50,828 nt of DNA from Novosphingobium naphthalenivorans NBRC 102051. GTDB taxonomy: Bacteria > Pseudomonadota > Alphaproteobacteria > Sphingomonadales > Sphingomonadaceae. The stretch spans positions 1-50,828 of the forward strand of contig NZ_BCTX01000035.1 of the NCBI RefSeq assembly GCF_001590985.1, read 5' to 3'. How positions within the stretch are numbered: position 1 is the stretch's first letter; every line of letters starts with the position of its first letter. The position numbers and the translations under genes are program-made. Of this stretch, positions 1 to 8,532 are shown piece by piece. Below the pieces are notes generated by a model. That model was not told where the DNA came from. It searched no databases and was given only the letters and a program-made list of their open reading frames with translations.

Positions 1-105
1 AACGTCCCCTTTTCGCAGGCAACACCGGATAGCCGTCAATGATCGCCCGCGATTGCACTGACCACATGCCAGACAAAAGTCAGCCTCGCAGCCCCCTCCG
101 CCCCA
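1..105. other. Left-edge sequence without a supported gene
   Basis: No reading frame here has the codon pattern of the neighbouring genes, and no tRNA or repeat is visible. It precedes the ars promoter. The end of a gene outside the window could lie here, but nothing in the sequence shows it. Confidence 0.4.
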
Positions 106-148
106 TTGACCGAACTCTCGCAATTCGATATTTCGATATTTATCGAAT
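106..148 (+). promoter_or_regulatory. Putative ars promoter and ArsR operator
   Basis: A TTGACC -35-like hexamer lies at 106-111, with an AT-rich -10 region around 127-133. Over the -10 region is a perfect 8-bp inverted repeat, ATTCGATA at 123-130 and TATCGAAT at 141-148, which also holds a direct repeat of TTCGATAT. ArsR repressors bind such imperfect dyads over the promoter of their own operon and leave when As(III) binds. The arsR ATG at 164 is 15 bases downstream. Seen: the repeats. Inferred: operator function. Confidence 0.6.
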
Positions 149-163
149 CATCGGAATGAGAGC

Positions 164-520
164 ATGGACGCAGAGACCGTCATCCGCGCGCTCGGCGCGC
201 TGGCGCAGGAACACCGCCTTGCCGCCTATCGCCTGCTGGTGCAGGCCGGGCCCGAAGGCCTGGCGGCCGGTGCGCTGGCTGAAGCGCTCGGCGTTCCGGC
301 TTCTTCGATGAGCTTTCACCTCTCCCAGCTCGCCCATGCCGGGCTGGTGCAACAACAGCGCCAGAGCCGCTCGATCATCTATTCGGCCGACTTTGCCGCG
401 ATGAACGCGCTGATGGCCTACATGACCGAGAACTGCTGCGGCGGCGTTCCCTGCACCGCCGAGACCGGCTGCACGCCGGCCGCCGCCTCCCCCTCTTCCC
501 AGCGAAAGGACGTCGCATGA
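164..520 (+). CDS. arsR: ArsR family arsenite-responsive repressor
   Basis: A 118-residue winged-helix repressor expected to shut off the ars operon until arsenite binds. Residues 1-85 form the ArsR/SmtB fold, with the recognition helix near SSMSFHLSQLAHAGLV (about 47-62). The classical CxC metal site in that helix is absent. Instead the C-terminal tail carries C91, C92, C97 and C103, resembling the C-terminal three-cysteine As(III) site known from Acidithiobacillus ferrooxidans ArsR. The gene overlaps arsI by 4 bases (ATGA), so the two are translationally coupled. It lies just after a dyad operator. Confidence 0.9.
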   Translation: MDAETVIRALGALAQEHRLAAYRLLVQAGPEGLAAGALAEALGVPASSMSFHLSQLAHAGLVQQQRQSRSIIYSADFAAMNALMAYMTENCCGGVPCTAETGCTPAAASPSSQRKDVA

Positions 521-990
521 AGCGTTTCCATGTCCATGTCGGGGTTGCCGACCTCGATGCCTCGATTGCCTTCTACACCGGCCTGTTCGGCGCCGAGCCT
601 GCCGTCACCAAGGCGGACTACGCCAAGTGGATGCTCGACGATCCGCGCATCAACTTCGCGATTTCGCAGAAGGACGGCGCCGCCAAGGGGATCGAACACC
701 TCGGCGTGCAGGTCGAGGACGAGGCCGAACTCGCCGAAGTCTATGGCCGCCTCAAGGCCGCCGAGGCCCCGGTGATCGAGGAAGGCGCGACCACCTGCTG
801 TTATGCCAAGTCCGAAAAGAGCTGGATCGCCGATCCGGACGGGGTCGTCTGGGAAGCCTTCCTGACCACCGGCGAGCACACCTCCTACGGCGAGAGCCCC
901 GGCCTTGCCGGTCTCGCCTCGACGCAGGCCGCCGGCCATGCCTGCTGCGCACCGCAAATGCCGGCTCCGGCCAAGACCTCCTGCTGCTGA
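517..990 (+). CDS. arsI: ArsI-type C-As lyase / CadI-like VOC protein
   Basis: A 157-residue single-domain VOC (glyoxalase/dioxygenase fold) protein. ArsI enzymes use Fe(II) and O2 to cleave the carbon-arsenic bond of trivalent organoarsenicals such as methylarsenite. The hallmark vicinal pair is present as TTCCYAKSEKSW (C94, C95), and the three expected metal ligands are H5, H61 and E113. CadI-annotated proteins share this family, so an inorganic-metal role is the alternative. Beyond about residue 140 it has a cysteine-rich tail (HACC and TSCC) that short ArsI proteins lack. It sits between arsR and arsC in one transcript, which supports an arsenic role. Confidence 0.85.
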   Translation: MKRFHVHVGVADLDASIAFYTGLFGAEPAVTKADYAKWMLDDPRINFAISQKDGAAKGIEHLGVQVEDEAELAEVYGRLKAAEAPVIEEGATTCCYAKSEKSWIADPDGVVWEAFLTTGEHTSYGESPGLAGLASTQAAGHACCAPQMPAPAKTSCC

Positions 991-1000
991 AGAGGCATCC

Positions 1001-1507
1001 GTGACTGACCGTCCTTTCCGCATTCTGGTGCTCTGCACCGGCAATTCGGCCCGCTCGATCCTCGGCGAAGCGCTGCTGCGCGAACTGGGCGGCGCGCGGA
1101 TCGCCGCCTGCAGCGCGGGCAGCAAGCCCAAAGGCACGCCGCACCCCGGCGCCCTGCGGCTGCTTGCCCGCAAGGGCATCGACACTTCGGCTTTCCGTTC
1201 CAAGAGCTGGGATCTCTTCAGCGGCCCCGACGCCGATCCGGTCGACCTTGCCATCACCGTATGCGGCAATGCGGCGGCGGAGGCCTGCCCGGTGTTCCCC
1301 GGCGCGCCGCTCAAAGCGCACTGGGGCCTGCCCGACCCCGCGGACGTGGAAGGCGATGAGGCGGAGGTCGATGCCGCTTTCGAACAGACCTGGCACTGGC
1401 TGGAGCTGCGTGTGCGCGCCCTGCTGGCACTGCCGTTCGAGACCATGGATCACAAGGAACTGATGGGCGAACTCGCCCGCATCGGCGCAATGGAAGGTGC
1501 AGCGTGA
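1001..1507 (+). CDS. arsC: Arsenate reductase, low-MW phosphatase family
   Basis: A 168-residue enzyme that reduces As(V) to As(III) for export. The phosphate-binding loop CTGNSARS has C12 and R18 of the CX5R motif, placed at the N-terminus as in low-molecular-weight protein tyrosine phosphatases. A further cysteine pair (TVCGN and EACPVFPG, about residues 88-96) could complete a thioredoxin-type relay. GTG at 1001 is chosen because it begins just before the first beta strand and 10 bases after arsI; an in-frame start at 905 would run inside arsI. The stop overlaps the acr3 GTG (GTGA). Confidence 0.9.
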   Translation: MTDRPFRILVLCTGNSARSILGEALLRELGGARIAACSAGSKPKGTPHPGALRLLARKGIDTSAFRSKSWDLFSGPDADPVDLAITVCGNAAAEACPVFPGAPLKAHWGLPDPADVEGDEAEVDAAFEQTWHWLELRVRALLALPFETMDHKELMGELARIGAMEGAA

Positions 1508-2574
1508 ATCAAGCGATAACAGCAGATAGGATGGCTGCGGCCCCCGCCAAGCGCCTGTCCTTCCTCGACCGCTTCCTGACCGTCTGGATCTTCGCCGCGA
1601 TGGCGCTGGGCATCGCCCTCGGCGCGCTGGTGCCCGCGGTTCCGGCCACGCTGGGCGCGATGTCGGTGGGAACGACCAGCATCCCGATCGCGGTGGGCCT
1701 GATCCTGATGATGTTCCCGCCGCTCGCCAAAGTGCGCTACGAAGCGCTGGGGCAAGTGTTCCGCGACGGCAAGCTGCTCGCGCTGTCGTTCGTGCTGTGC
1801 TGGATCGTCGCGCCCGCCTTCATGTTCGGCCTCGCCGCGCTGCTCTTGCCCGACAAGCCCGAGTACATGACCGGCCTGATCCTGATCGGCATTGCCCCGT
1901 GCATCGCCATGGTGCTGGTGTGGAACCAGCTCGCCAAGGGCAGCCCCGAATACGTGACCGGGCTGGTGGCGTTCAACTCGCTGTTCCAGATCGTATTCTA
2001 CGTGCCCTATGCGTGGTTCTACCTCACGGTGCTGCCGCCGGTGTTCGGGCTGGAGGCACATGTGGTGGACATTTCCTTCGGCACCATCGCCAAGGCCGTG
2101 CTGACTTATCTGGGCGTCCCCTTCCTGGCCGGGTTCCTGGTGCGCACCACGCTGATCCGCGCCCGCGGCGCGCAGTGGTACGAAGGCCATTTCCTGCCCG
2201 CGATCAGCCCGGTCACGCTGGTGGCGCTGCTCTTCACCATCGTCGCCATGTTCAGCCTCAAGGGCGGCGAGATCCTCGCCCTGCCGATGGACGCCGTGCG
2301 GGTGGGCGTGCCGCTGGTGATATTCTTCGTGGTGATGTTCGTGCTCGCCTTCGCCAGCGGGCGCGCGGCAGGCGCGGACTATTCGCGCACGGCGGCACTC
2401 TCGTTCACGGCGGCCTCGAACAATTTCGAGCTGGCCATCGCCGTCGCCATCGCCGCCTTCGGCCTCGCCTCCCCGGTCGCCTTCGCGGCGGTGATCGGGC
2501 CGCTGGTCGAAGTCCCGGTACTGATCGCGCTGGTCAATCTGGCACTCTGGTTCGAGAAGCGCTGGTTCGCGTAA
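1504..2574 (+). CDS. acr3: ACR3 family arsenite efflux permease
   Basis: A 356-residue inner-membrane carrier with about ten hydrophobic segments that exports arsenite using the proton motive force. The diagnostic cysteine is C133 in the segment [15 protein letters not shown], and the conserved glutamate of the late helix is in [14 protein letters not shown] at 1504 overlaps the arsC stop, so it is the last gene of a four-gene coupled operon. With arsC it gives arsenate resistance; with arsI it exports the As(III) released from methylarsenite. Confidence 0.93.
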   Translation: MNQAITADRMAAAPAKRLSFLDRFLTVWIFAAMALGIALGALVPAVPATLGAMSVGTTSIPIAVGLILMMFPPLAKVRYEALGQVFRDGKLLALSFVLCWIVAPAFMFGLAALLLPDKPEYMTGLILIGIAPCIAMVLVWNQLAKGSPEYVTGLVAFNSLFQIVFYVPYAWFYLTVLPPVFGLEAHVVDISFGTIAKAVLTYLGVPFLAGFLVRTTLIRARGAQWYEGHFLPAISPVTLVALLFTIVAMFSLKGGEILALPMDAVRVGVPLVIFFVVMFVLAFASGRAAGADYSRTAALSFTAASNNFELAIAVAIAAFGLASPVAFAAVIGPLVEVPVLIALVNLALWFEKRWFA

Positions 2575-2584
2575 GGACGCGCGT

Positions 2585-2603
2585 CGCCCGGCTTGACCGG
2601 GCG
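2585..2603 (+). terminator. Possible terminator hairpin after acr3
   Basis: Perfect 7-bp stem CGCCCGG / CCGGGCG with loop CTTGA, ten bases after the acr3 stop. No run of T follows (only acactttcc), so a Rho-independent role is uncertain. Confidence 0.4.
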
Positions 2604-2700
2604 GCGACACTTTCCACAGCTGCGGCTTTGCCCGAATCCCGCAGCCTCGCTATCAGCGCGGCCAACCGATTCACCACGATTTTACCGGAGCACGTACCCC

Positions 2701-2937
2701 ATGGCCGAAACCACCGACGATCGCCTGCGCCTTCTCATCGAGCGCGTCGAGCGCCTTGAGGAAGAGAAGAAGGGCATCTCGGACGATATCCGCGACGTCT
2801 ACAACGAGGCCAAGGCCGTCGGCTACGACGTCAAGATCATGCGCCAGATCGTGCGCCTGCGGAAGATGAAGCCCGACGACCGCCGCGAAATGGACATGAT
2901 CCTCGACACCTACAAGGCCGCACTCGGCATCGACTGA
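2701..2937 (+). CDS. gapR: GapR family nucleoid-associated protein (DUF2312)
   Basis: A 78-residue, highly charged, mostly helical protein. GapR of Caulobacter clamps overtwisted DNA ahead of replication and transcription and supports topoisomerase activity. The full family pattern is present: N-terminal coiled coil LRLLIERVERLEEEKKGI (about 8-25), then DVYNEAKAVGYD and the basic stretch KIMRQIVRLRKMKPDDR. The ATG at 2701 follows a plausible ribosome site (GGAGC at 2688-2692). It is a single gene, common in alphaproteobacteria. Confidence 0.92.
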   Translation: MAETTDDRLRLLIERVERLEEEKKGISDDIRDVYNEAKAVGYDVKIMRQIVRLRKMKPDDRREMDMILDTYKAALGID

Positions 2938-2951
2938 CCGCTTGCGGGCGC

Positions 2952-2987
2952 CCTCGCTTCCGGCCTAGAGTCAGACTGGAAGCGAGG
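2952..2987 (+). promoter_or_regulatory. Perfect hairpin covering a ribosome-binding site
   Basis: Ten-base arms CCTCGCTTCC (2952-2961) and GGAAGCGAGG (2978-2987) with a 16-nt loop. The right arm contains most of the purine-rich GAGGA (2984-2988) that precedes the ATG at 2997. It may be the gapR terminator (no T run) or a switch that hides the Shine-Dalgarno of the next translation unit. Confidence 0.5.
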
Positions 2988-2996
2988 ACAAGCCCG

Positions 2997-3029
2997 ATGA
3001 TCGCCCCCCTCATCGACGCCGCCGCCTGA
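2997..3029 (+). CDS. Ten-residue putative leader peptide (MIAPLIDAAA)
   Basis: An ATG 8 bases after GAGGA opens a ten-codon frame whose TGA overlaps the ATG of the VOC gene (TGATG). The VOC gene has no visible Shine-Dalgarno of its own, so translation of this leader could deliver ribosomes to it. It is too short to test for coding bias; the only evidence is position. Confidence 0.3.
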   Translation: MIAPLIDAAA

Positions 3030-3583
3030 TGCGCTGGCGCGGTGTCCATCACGTCGAATTCTCGGTGCTCGACTACGAGCGCTCGGTCGCTTTCTACGAC
3101 CGCATGTTCGGCTGGCTCGGCTACAAGAGCTTCTGGACGCTCGATATCGGCTACCGCTCCACTTACTACATGGCGCGCTTTCCGCTGCCGCACAGCTATA
3201 TCGGCATCCAGCCCGCCAGGAGCGGCGCAAGGCTGGATCACGCGGCCCGGCCCGTCGGCGTGCACCATATCGCCTTGTGGGCCCGCAACCGGCGCGAGAT
3301 TGACGCCTTCCACCGCGAGTTCCTGGTGCCCGAGGGGCTGGCAGTAACCGAGCCGCCTGCTGCCTACGACGTCTATGCGCCCGGCTACTACGCCGTGTTC
3401 TTCGACGATCCGATCAATGGCATCCACTGGGAACTCGCCGCCACGCCGCGCCTGCCGACCCTGGGCCAGATCCTGCGCTTCCGCCGCGCGCTGCGTGCCG
3501 CGGCGGCCGATCATCCGGAGTGGAACGGGCCGCCGGAAAAGCTGGCCATGCGCGCGTTGCCCTCCCGCCACGGGAAAAGCTGA
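3029..3583 (+). CDS. VOC (glyoxalase/dioxygenase fold) protein
   Basis: A 184-residue soluble protein. It starts with the VOC opening GVHHVEFSVLDYERSVAFYD and has a second half GVHHIALWARNRREIDAFH (about 75-95) and a closing metal-ligand strand GIHWELAATP (about 131-140). H8, the histidine of VHHIAL and the glutamate of HWEL are plausible metal ligands. Substrate cannot be told. It has an arginine-rich C-terminal extension after about residue 140. It overlaps a ten-codon leader and is followed after 4 bases by a GNAT gene, so the two are probably co-transcribed. Confidence 0.8.
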   Translation: MRWRGVHHVEFSVLDYERSVAFYDRMFGWLGYKSFWTLDIGYRSTYYMARFPLPHSYIGIQPARSGARLDHAARPVGVHHIALWARNRREIDAFHREFLVPEGLAVTEPPAAYDVYAPGYYAVFFDDPINGIHWELAATPRLPTLGQILRFRRALRAAAADHPEWNGPPEKLAMRALPSRHGKS

Positions 3584-3587
3584 ACCC

Positions 3588-4073
3588 ATGCACATCCGCC
3601 CTGCAACCCCCGCCGATGCCCCGGCCTGCGCGGCCATCTATGCGCCGTTCGTTACCGGCAGCGTGGTCAGCTTCGAAACCGAAGCCCCCGATGACGCGGA
3701 AATGGCGCGGCGCATCGCGGACTACGGCGCGTCGCACGCATGGCTGGCCGCCGAAATCGATGGGGCGGTGGCCGGGTACGCCTATGGCTCGCCCCACCGC
3801 ACCCGCGCGGCCTATGCCTCTTCGTGCGACGTCACCGTCTATGTCGATCCCGCCCATGCGCGGCAGGGGATCGGCCGGGCGCTCTACGCCGCGCTGCTGC
3901 CGCGGCTGAAGGACAAGGGGCTGCACGCCGCCTTCGCCGGGATCGCCCTGCCCAACCCCGGCAGCGTGGGCCTGCACGAGGCAATGGGCTTCACCCCCGT
4001 CGGCATTTACCGCGAGGTCGGCCGCAAGCTCGGTGCCTGGCACGATGTGGGGTGGTGGCAGCGGTTGCTCTAG
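3588..4073 (+). CDS. GNAT N-acetyltransferase, phosphinothricin/MddA type
   Basis: A 161-residue single GNAT domain. The family start [20 protein letters not shown], the internal [19 protein letters not shown] (acetyl-CoA pyrophosphate loop R/Q-x-x-G-x-G/A as RQGIGRA) and the end [21 protein letters not shown] are all typical of phosphinothricin or methionine-sulfone acetyltransferases. Such enzymes N-acetylate amino-acid analogues. The ATG at 3588 is chosen over in-frame upstream codons, which lie inside the VOC gene. Confidence 0.85.
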   Translation: MHIRPATPADAPACAAIYAPFVTGSVVSFETEAPDDAEMARRIADYGASHAWLAAEIDGAVAGYAYGSPHRTRAAYASSCDVTVYVDPAHARQGIGRALYAALLPRLKDKGLHAAFAGIALPNPGSVGLHEAMGFTPVGIYREVGRKLGAWHDVGWWQRLL

Positions 4074-4132
4074 GGCACAGGCTTGTTGTAAGGGCGCCCG
4101 ATCCTAACCAGACCAGCAGAACGAACGGACCC

Positions 4133-4897
4133 ATGGCAGGCCATTCCAAATTCAAGAACATCATGCACCGCAAGGGTGCGCAGGACAAGAAGCGCTCGGC
4201 GCAGTTCAGCAAGCTCAGCCGCGAAATCACCGTCGCGGCCAAGATGGGTATGCCCGATCCGGACATGAACCCGCGCCTGCGCGCCGCGGTCAACGCCGCC
4301 AAGGCGCAGTCGATGCCCAAGGACAACATCCAGCGTGCGATCGACAAGGCGACCAAGGGCGATAGCGAGAACTACGAGGAAGTGCGCTACGAGGGCTATG
4401 GCCCCGGCGGCGTCGCGATCATCGTCGAGGCGCTGACCGACAACCGCAACCGCACCGCCACCAACGTGCGCACTGCCTTCGCCAAGAACGGCGGCAACCT
4501 CGGCGCGTCTGGCGCGGTGAGCCACGGCTTCGAACGCCTCGGCCTGATCGAGTACCCCGCGAGCGTGGGCGATGAGGACAAGGTCCTCGAAGCCGCGATC
4601 GAGGCGGGCGCGGACGATGTCGAAAGCGACATGGGCGATGGCGACGAGAACCCCGGCAGCCACCAGATCTGGGTCTCGGTCGATTCGCTGCACGAAGTCG
4701 CGCGCGAGCTCGAAAAGGTGCTGGGCGAGGCCGAAGGCGTGAAGCTGGCCTGGCGTCCGAACCTCAAGGTCGATGTCGACGAAGGCACCGCCAGCACCCT
4801 GCTCAAGCTGGTCGACACGCTCGACGACGACGACGACGTGCAGACCGTCTGGGGCAACTACGAGATCTCGGACGAGGTCATGGAGAAGCTGGGCTGA
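4133..4897 (+). CDS. yebC: YebC/PmpR family protein
   Basis: A 254-residue protein starting with the family signature [20 protein letters not shown] and containing the YEGYGPGG and [13 protein letters not shown] motifs. YebC-type proteins act either as DNA-binding regulators (often near ruv genes) or, as shown more recently for some members, as translation factors relieving stalling at polyproline. The acidic run LDDDDDV (about 231-237) is a local quirk. It precedes ruvC, the usual bacterial neighbour, with a palindrome between them. Confidence 0.95.
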   Translation: MAGHSKFKNIMHRKGAQDKKRSAQFSKLSREITVAAKMGMPDPDMNPRLRAAVNAAKAQSMPKDNIQRAIDKATKGDSENYEEVRYEGYGPGGVAIIVEALTDNRNRTATNVRTAFAKNGGNLGASGAVSHGFERLGLIEYPASVGDEDKVLEAAIEAGADDVESDMGDGDENPGSHQIWVSVDSLHEVARELEKVLGEAEGVKLAWRPNLKVDVDEGTASTLLKLVDTLDDDDDVQTVWGNYEISDEVMEKLG

Positions 4898-5015
4898 TTT
4901 GGCCCATGCCGGGCTGCGAAGGGCCGTTCTCTGCGCTTCCGGTGCTCACGTACCTAAAGTACGCTGCGCGCCGGTTCTCGACAACGACCCTTCTCGCTCC
5001 GGCCTGACCCAAATC
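4896..5015. repeat. Long imperfect palindrome between yebC and ruvC
   Basis: About 120 nt that fold back end to end. Outer arms are GATTTGG (4896-4902) and CCAAATC (5009-5015); inside them are GAAGGG (4918-4923) and CCCTTC (4988-4993), then CCGG pairs, and the tip is CGTAC (4949-4953) ctaaa GTACG (4959-4963). The left arm starts in the yebC stop codon. It resembles mobile palindromic elements common in sphingomonad intergenic DNA. Confidence 0.7.
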
Positions 5016-5047
5016 CCCCGATCGGAGCGAACGGGGAGAATTTCCAC

Positions 5048-5524
5048 GTGATCATCATCGGCCTCGATCCCGGCCTCACCTGCACCGGCTGGGGCGTTGT
5101 CGCCAAATCGGGCAGCCGGATCAGCCACGTGGCCAACGGCCAGATCCGCACCAACGCCAAGGCCAGCATGGCCGAGCGGCTGGTCGAACTGGATGCGGCG
5201 CTGACCGACGTCATCCTCCACCACCGCCCCGACACGGGCGCGGTGGAGGAAGTCTTCGTCAACGTGAACCCGCAGTCGACGCTGAAACTGGGGCAGGCGC
5301 GCGGCGTCGCCATGCTCAGCTTGGCCCGCGCCGGGATGCCGGTGGCGGAATATCCGACCAAAGTCATCAAGAAGGCGCTGGTCGGCACCGGCGGGGCGGA
5401 CAAGAAGCAGATCCAGGCGATGCTCAAGGTGCTGCTGCCGGGCGTGAAGCTGGCGGGCGAGGATGCCTCCGATGCGCTCGCCGTCGCGATCACCCACGCC
5501 AACATGCTGGGCAGCCACCGCTAA
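5048..5524 (+). CDS. ruvC: Holliday junction resolvase RuvC
   Basis: A 158-residue endonuclease that cuts Holliday junctions symmetrically together with RuvAB. The four catalytic acids are visible: D7 (IGLDPGL), E67 (GAVEEVF), D139 and D142 ([14 protein letters not shown]). GTG at 5048 begins directly at the first beta strand IIIGLDPG. Length and motifs are normal. Unlike most bacteria, ruvA does not follow directly: a reverse-strand gene and repeats intervene. Confidence 0.96.
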   Translation: MIIIGLDPGLTCTGWGVVAKSGSRISHVANGQIRTNAKASMAERLVELDAALTDVILHHRPDTGAVEEVFVNVNPQSTLKLGQARGVAMLSLARAGMPVAEYPTKVIKKALVGTGGADKKQIQAMLKVLLPGVKLAGEDASDALAVAITHANMLGSHR

Positions 5525-5576
5525 GCGCTTGGAGCTTAGCGCAAAATGCAAGAAATCTGAATCAAGGCCCGCTCAC

Positions 5577-5637
5577 CCTGAGCTTGTCGAAGGGTGTTGG
5601 ACCTCGCGCAGCGCCAGCGTCCTTCGACAAGCTCAGG
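5577..5637. repeat. Inverted repeat CCTGAGCTTGTCGAAGG
   Basis: Perfect 17-base arms at 5577-5593 and 5621-5637 with a 27-nt spacer, between the convergent ruvC and glycosyltransferase genes. The motif CCTTCGACAAGCTCAGG is a recurrent intergenic palindrome in sphingomonads. It could stop transcription from both sides. Confidence 0.75.
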
Positions 5638-5670
5638 ACGAGCGGATGGGGTGCGGATTTCCCGCACGCT

Positions 5671-5705
5671 GGATTGCCGCGGCCCTGCGGGCCTCGCAAT
5701 GACGA
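5671..5705. repeat. Single REP unit (GGATTGC...TCGCAATGACGA)
   Basis: One unpaired copy of the REP family that appears as inverted doublets at 13461-13553, 40263-40352 and 48011-48103. It starts GGATTGC, has a GC-rich short stem (GGCCC tgc GGGCC) and ends CTCGCAATGACGA. It lies just past the stop of the reverse-strand glycosyltransferase gene. Confidence 0.75.
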
Positions 5706-5727
5706 CTCAAAGTAAAACGATCACGAT

Positions 5728-7221
5728 CTACAGCCCAGCGCGGCGGATCATCTCCTGATAGCGGAAGCGCGGATCGATGCGGCACTGCCCCGCGCGCACA
5801 TAAAGGCACGGAAAATCATGGCCGGGGCGGCAGGCGATCCGCTCGTACCCCGCCGGAACATGCGCATCGCGCCGCAGGAGCAGGGCATTGGCCGATGTCA
5901 CGATCCCGAACGGCAGCGGCGCCTTGCCGTCCATCACCCCTTCCGGGATCAGCGCCAACGGCTTGGGCACCGCCATCAGCGCGGGCACGATCTGGCTCTT
6001 GTATTCATAGGGCACCGCCACCCCGCAGATCGCCGGATCGCGCGCGGCCTTGTCCGCCATTTCCGGCACCGCGCCGCCGCCCCGATAGACCCGCGCGCCG
6101 CCGCTGGCCCGGGCCGACCAGAACGAGGCCGCCGTCCACAGCGCACAGACCAGAAGCGCCGCCGGTAGCCCCAGACTGCCCGCCGATCCCCGCCGTGCCG
6201 CCAAATACCCGGCCAGACGCACCGACACCACGGCCGCCAGCAGCAGCAGGCTGAACGTCGTCAGCCAGATGAAACGATACTCCTTGTGCGCGATCGCGCT
6301 GTGCACCAGCAGGTTCGCCAGCGCCGCCAGCAGCAAGGGACGGTATCGCGCCCCGGCAAGGAACGCACCCAAGGCGGCCGGCACGGCGAACGGCAGCAAG
6401 TGCTCTGCCAGCATCGGCAGGTAAGCCGTGGCCGGCGCGGTGCCGAAGCGGGCCGCAATGCCTTCGCCGATATTCATCCGCAGCGTCACCAGAACCCAGG
6501 AGAACGGCACGAGCCCGGCGCAAAGGTCGCTCACCGCGCCAACCGCCAGCGCTATCAAGCCGCCTGCGACAACCTGCACCCAGCGCCCCCGGTCGAGCCA
6601 CAACTCCGCGATCAGCAGCACCGCCGCGAACACCGCATATTGCAACCGAACCAGCACGGCGAGACCGATCAGCAGGCCCGCGAGCATCAGCCGCCTGCGG
6701 CCCGCATCCGGATCGAGCAGCCACGCGGCCCCCGCCAGCATCAGCGCCGCGCCCAGACTTTCCGACAGCAGGAATTCGGAAAACAGCACGCTTTCCCACC
6801 AGACCGCGGCCACCGTCAGTGCGGCGAGGCCAGCAGCCCGCGAATGCAGCGCGCCAAGCTTCCATGCCGCCGGCAAGGCAATCAAGGTCAGAGCCAGAAA
6901 CAGCGCCCGCGCCAGCGCGACATGCAGCAGCGTGCCCGGCGCCAGTCCATGCCCCAGCGCCACGGCAGGCACCAGCACTTGCGGGATCAGGGCATTGCGC
7001 AGCCCTTCCCGGCTTTCCCAGGGCACGATGCCCGCCCCGGTCACAAGCCGGTTCGCCTGCTCCAGATATTGCATCAGCTCGTCGGAATAGCCGATGTCGT
7101 AAAGCGAAAAGCCCGCGACACGCAGCCCCACACCGGCCAGCACGACGACCGCGATCGCTGCGATCCAGCCGCCGGTCAGGCGCTCACGGTCCGGTTGCTG
7201 CAACACCCCCTGCATGGGCAT
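5728..7221 (-). CDS. GT22-like integral-membrane mannosyltransferase
   Basis: A 497-residue protein with about ten hydrophobic segments. It carries an early luminal-loop acidic pair (D47, E48 in [11 protein letters not shown]), then [11 protein letters not shown] (about 67-76), then HKEYRF at 312-317. The pairing of an acidic loop, a W-E...EGLR stretch and HKE-x-RF is the pattern of glycosyltransferase family 22 (ALG9/PIG-B type), which uses a polyprenyl-phosphate sugar. The donor and acceptor here are unknown; attachment of a mannose-like sugar to a periplasmic glycan or lipid is an inference. It is a reverse-strand gene set between ruvC and ruvA and divergent from ruvA. A GT39/PMT assignment is the main alternative. 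Confidence 0.75.
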   Translation of the reverse strand: MPMQGVLQQPDRERLTGGWIAAIAVVVLAGVGLRVAGFSLYDIGYSDELMQYLEQANRLVTGAGIVPWESREGLRNALIPQVLVPAVALGHGLAPGTLLHVALARALFLALTLIALPAAWKLGALHSRAAGLAALTVAAVWWESVLFSEFLLSESLGAALMLAGAAWLLDPDAGRRRLMLAGLLIGLAVLVRLQYAVFAAVLLIAELWLDRGRWVQVVAGGLIALAVGAVSDLCAGLVPFSWVLVTLRMNIGEGIAARFGTAPATAYLPMLAEHLLPFAVPAALGAFLAGARYRPLLLAALANLLVHSAIAHKEYRFIWLTTFSLLLLAAVVSVRLAGYLAARRGSAGSLGLPAALLVCALWTAASFWSARASGGARVYRGGGAVPEMADKAARDPAICGVAVPYEYKSQIVPALMAVPKPLALIPEGVMDGKAPLPFGIVTSANALLLRRDAHVPAGYERIACRPGHDFPCLYVRAGQCRIDPRFRYQEMIRRAGL

Positions 7222-7364
7222 TTCCTAGAAGCCCAAGGCCGCCCTGTCACTTCGTCATCTGCCGGGCCATCCGCTGTGCCATCCATCGCGCCATCCACTG
7301 CCGCCGTGGAGGAACCGCGTTTCGCCCCTTTTGCCCGACTCCCGCCTGTGCCATAGAACAAACC

Positions 7365-7970
7365 ATGATCGCAAAGCTGACCGGCACGCTCGACGATTTC
7401 GGCGCCGACTGGGCGGTGATCGACGTTTCGGGCGTCGGCTACCTCGTCCATTGTTCGGCGCGCACGCTGTCCTCGCTGGGCGTGCGGGGGGACCGCGCGA
7501 CCGTCTTCACCGAAATGCAGGTATCCGAAAGCGACGTGCGTCTGATCGGCTTCGCCAGCGGCGCCGAGCGCGACTGGTTCAAGCTGCTGACCGCGGTGCA
7601 GGGCGTGGGCTCCAAAGTGGCGCTCGCGATCCTGTCCGCGCTCACCACGGAAGAATTGCAGCGCGCCTGCGCGGGCGGCGACGCGGCGATGGTGGCGCGC
7701 GCCAACGGGGTTGGCCCCAAGCTCGCGGGCCGCATCGTCAACGAGTTGAAGGAAAAGGCCGGCGGCATGGCCACCGTGCCCGGCACGCCGGGGATCGCTG
7801 CGGCGGATACGCCGGGTGCGGCCGGTGCCGATGCCGTTTCGGCGCTGCAAAATCTCGGCTTCAAACCCGCCATTGCCAGCGCCGCCGTGGCCCATGCCAT
7901 CGCCGAACTGGGCGAAGATGCCGGGCTGAACGACCTCGTCCGCGTGGCTCTCCGGAAAGCTGCGGGATAG
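7365..7970 (+). CDS. ruvA: Holliday junction branch migration subunit RuvA
   Basis: A 201-residue protein that binds the four-way junction as a tetramer and loads RuvB. It opens with the OB-fold [20 protein letters not shown] and has two helix-hairpin-helix motifs ([17 protein letters not shown] about 74-90 and [19 protein letters not shown] about 113-131). A flexible linker rich in Gly/Ala/Pro follows, then the C-terminal RuvB-binding domain ([19 protein letters not shown]). The start is divergent from the glycosyltransferase gene by 143 bases, so it must have its own promoter there. Confidence 0.96.
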   Translation: MIAKLTGTLDDFGADWAVIDVSGVGYLVHCSARTLSSLGVRGDRATVFTEMQVSESDVRLIGFASGAERDWFKLLTAVQGVGSKVALAILSALTTEELQRACAGGDAAMVARANGVGPKLAGRIVNELKEKAGGMATVPGTPGIAAADTPGAAGADAVSALQNLGFKPAIASAAVAHAIAELGEDAGLNDLVRVALRKAAG

Positions 7971-7986
7971 CAAGGAGCAGGAATCG

Positions 7987-8532
7987 ATGCGTACTCTCAC
8001 CATGGCCATGCTCACGGCGGCCATCCTTTCAGCCGCTCCGGCCATGGCGCAGGACACGCCCACTTTCACCGCCGGGCCGGTCTTCACCGATTACGGCAAG
8101 GTGGCCAGGGTCGATAGCGACCTGCCGATCCCGGCGGATGAACAGCTCAAGGTGATATTCAACGCCAAGGACGGAGCCGGGCCGGGCGAGACCGTGCGCA
8201 CCTTCGATTCCGTGGCGCGCTTCATCAACATGAACGTCGCCGCCGGAGTGCCGGAAAAAAACATCCACGCCGTGCTGGTCGTTCACGGCAAGGCGACCTG
8301 GAACCTGACCAATGCGGCGGCCTATGCCCGGCATGACCCGGCCCACCCCAATGCCAGCGCGCCGCTGGTCGAACAGCTGCTGGCCCACGGCGTCACCATC
8401 TACCTGTGCGGACAAAGCGCCGCCGCCAATGGGATCGCCAAGAGCGACCTGCTCCCCGGCGTGAAGCTGTCGCTGTCCGCGATGAACGCCTTTGCCCAAC
8501 TCCAGCAGCAGGGCTACGTCCTCATCCCGTGA
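7987..8532 (+). CDS. Periplasmic DsrE/DsrF-like protein
   Basis: A 181-residue protein with a clear signal peptide ([22 protein letters not shown], cleavage after AMA-Q about residue 22). The body matches the DsrE/F fold: [10 protein letters not shown], an internal helix, the strand [14 protein letters not shown], then [21 protein letters not shown] with the single cysteine at the place used for sulfur relay in some family members. It lies 16 bases after ruvA and its stop overlaps the ruvB GTG (GTGA). An envelope protein inside a DNA-repair operon is odd; a functional link to RuvAB is not implied. Confidence 0.8.
   Translation: MRTLTMAMLTAAILSAAPAMAQDTPTFTAGPVFTDYGKVARVDSDLPIPADEQLKVIFNAKDGAGPGETVRTFDSVARFINMNVAAGVPEKNIHAVLVVHGKATWNLTNAAAYARHDPAHPNASAPLVEQLLAHGVTIYLCGQSAAANGIAKSDLLPGVKLSLSAMNAFAQLQQQGYVLIP

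Noticed and set aside
1..163. Short 90-codon frame beginning at 39
   Set aside because: It overlaps arsR out of frame, lacks a ribosome site and has atypical codon use.
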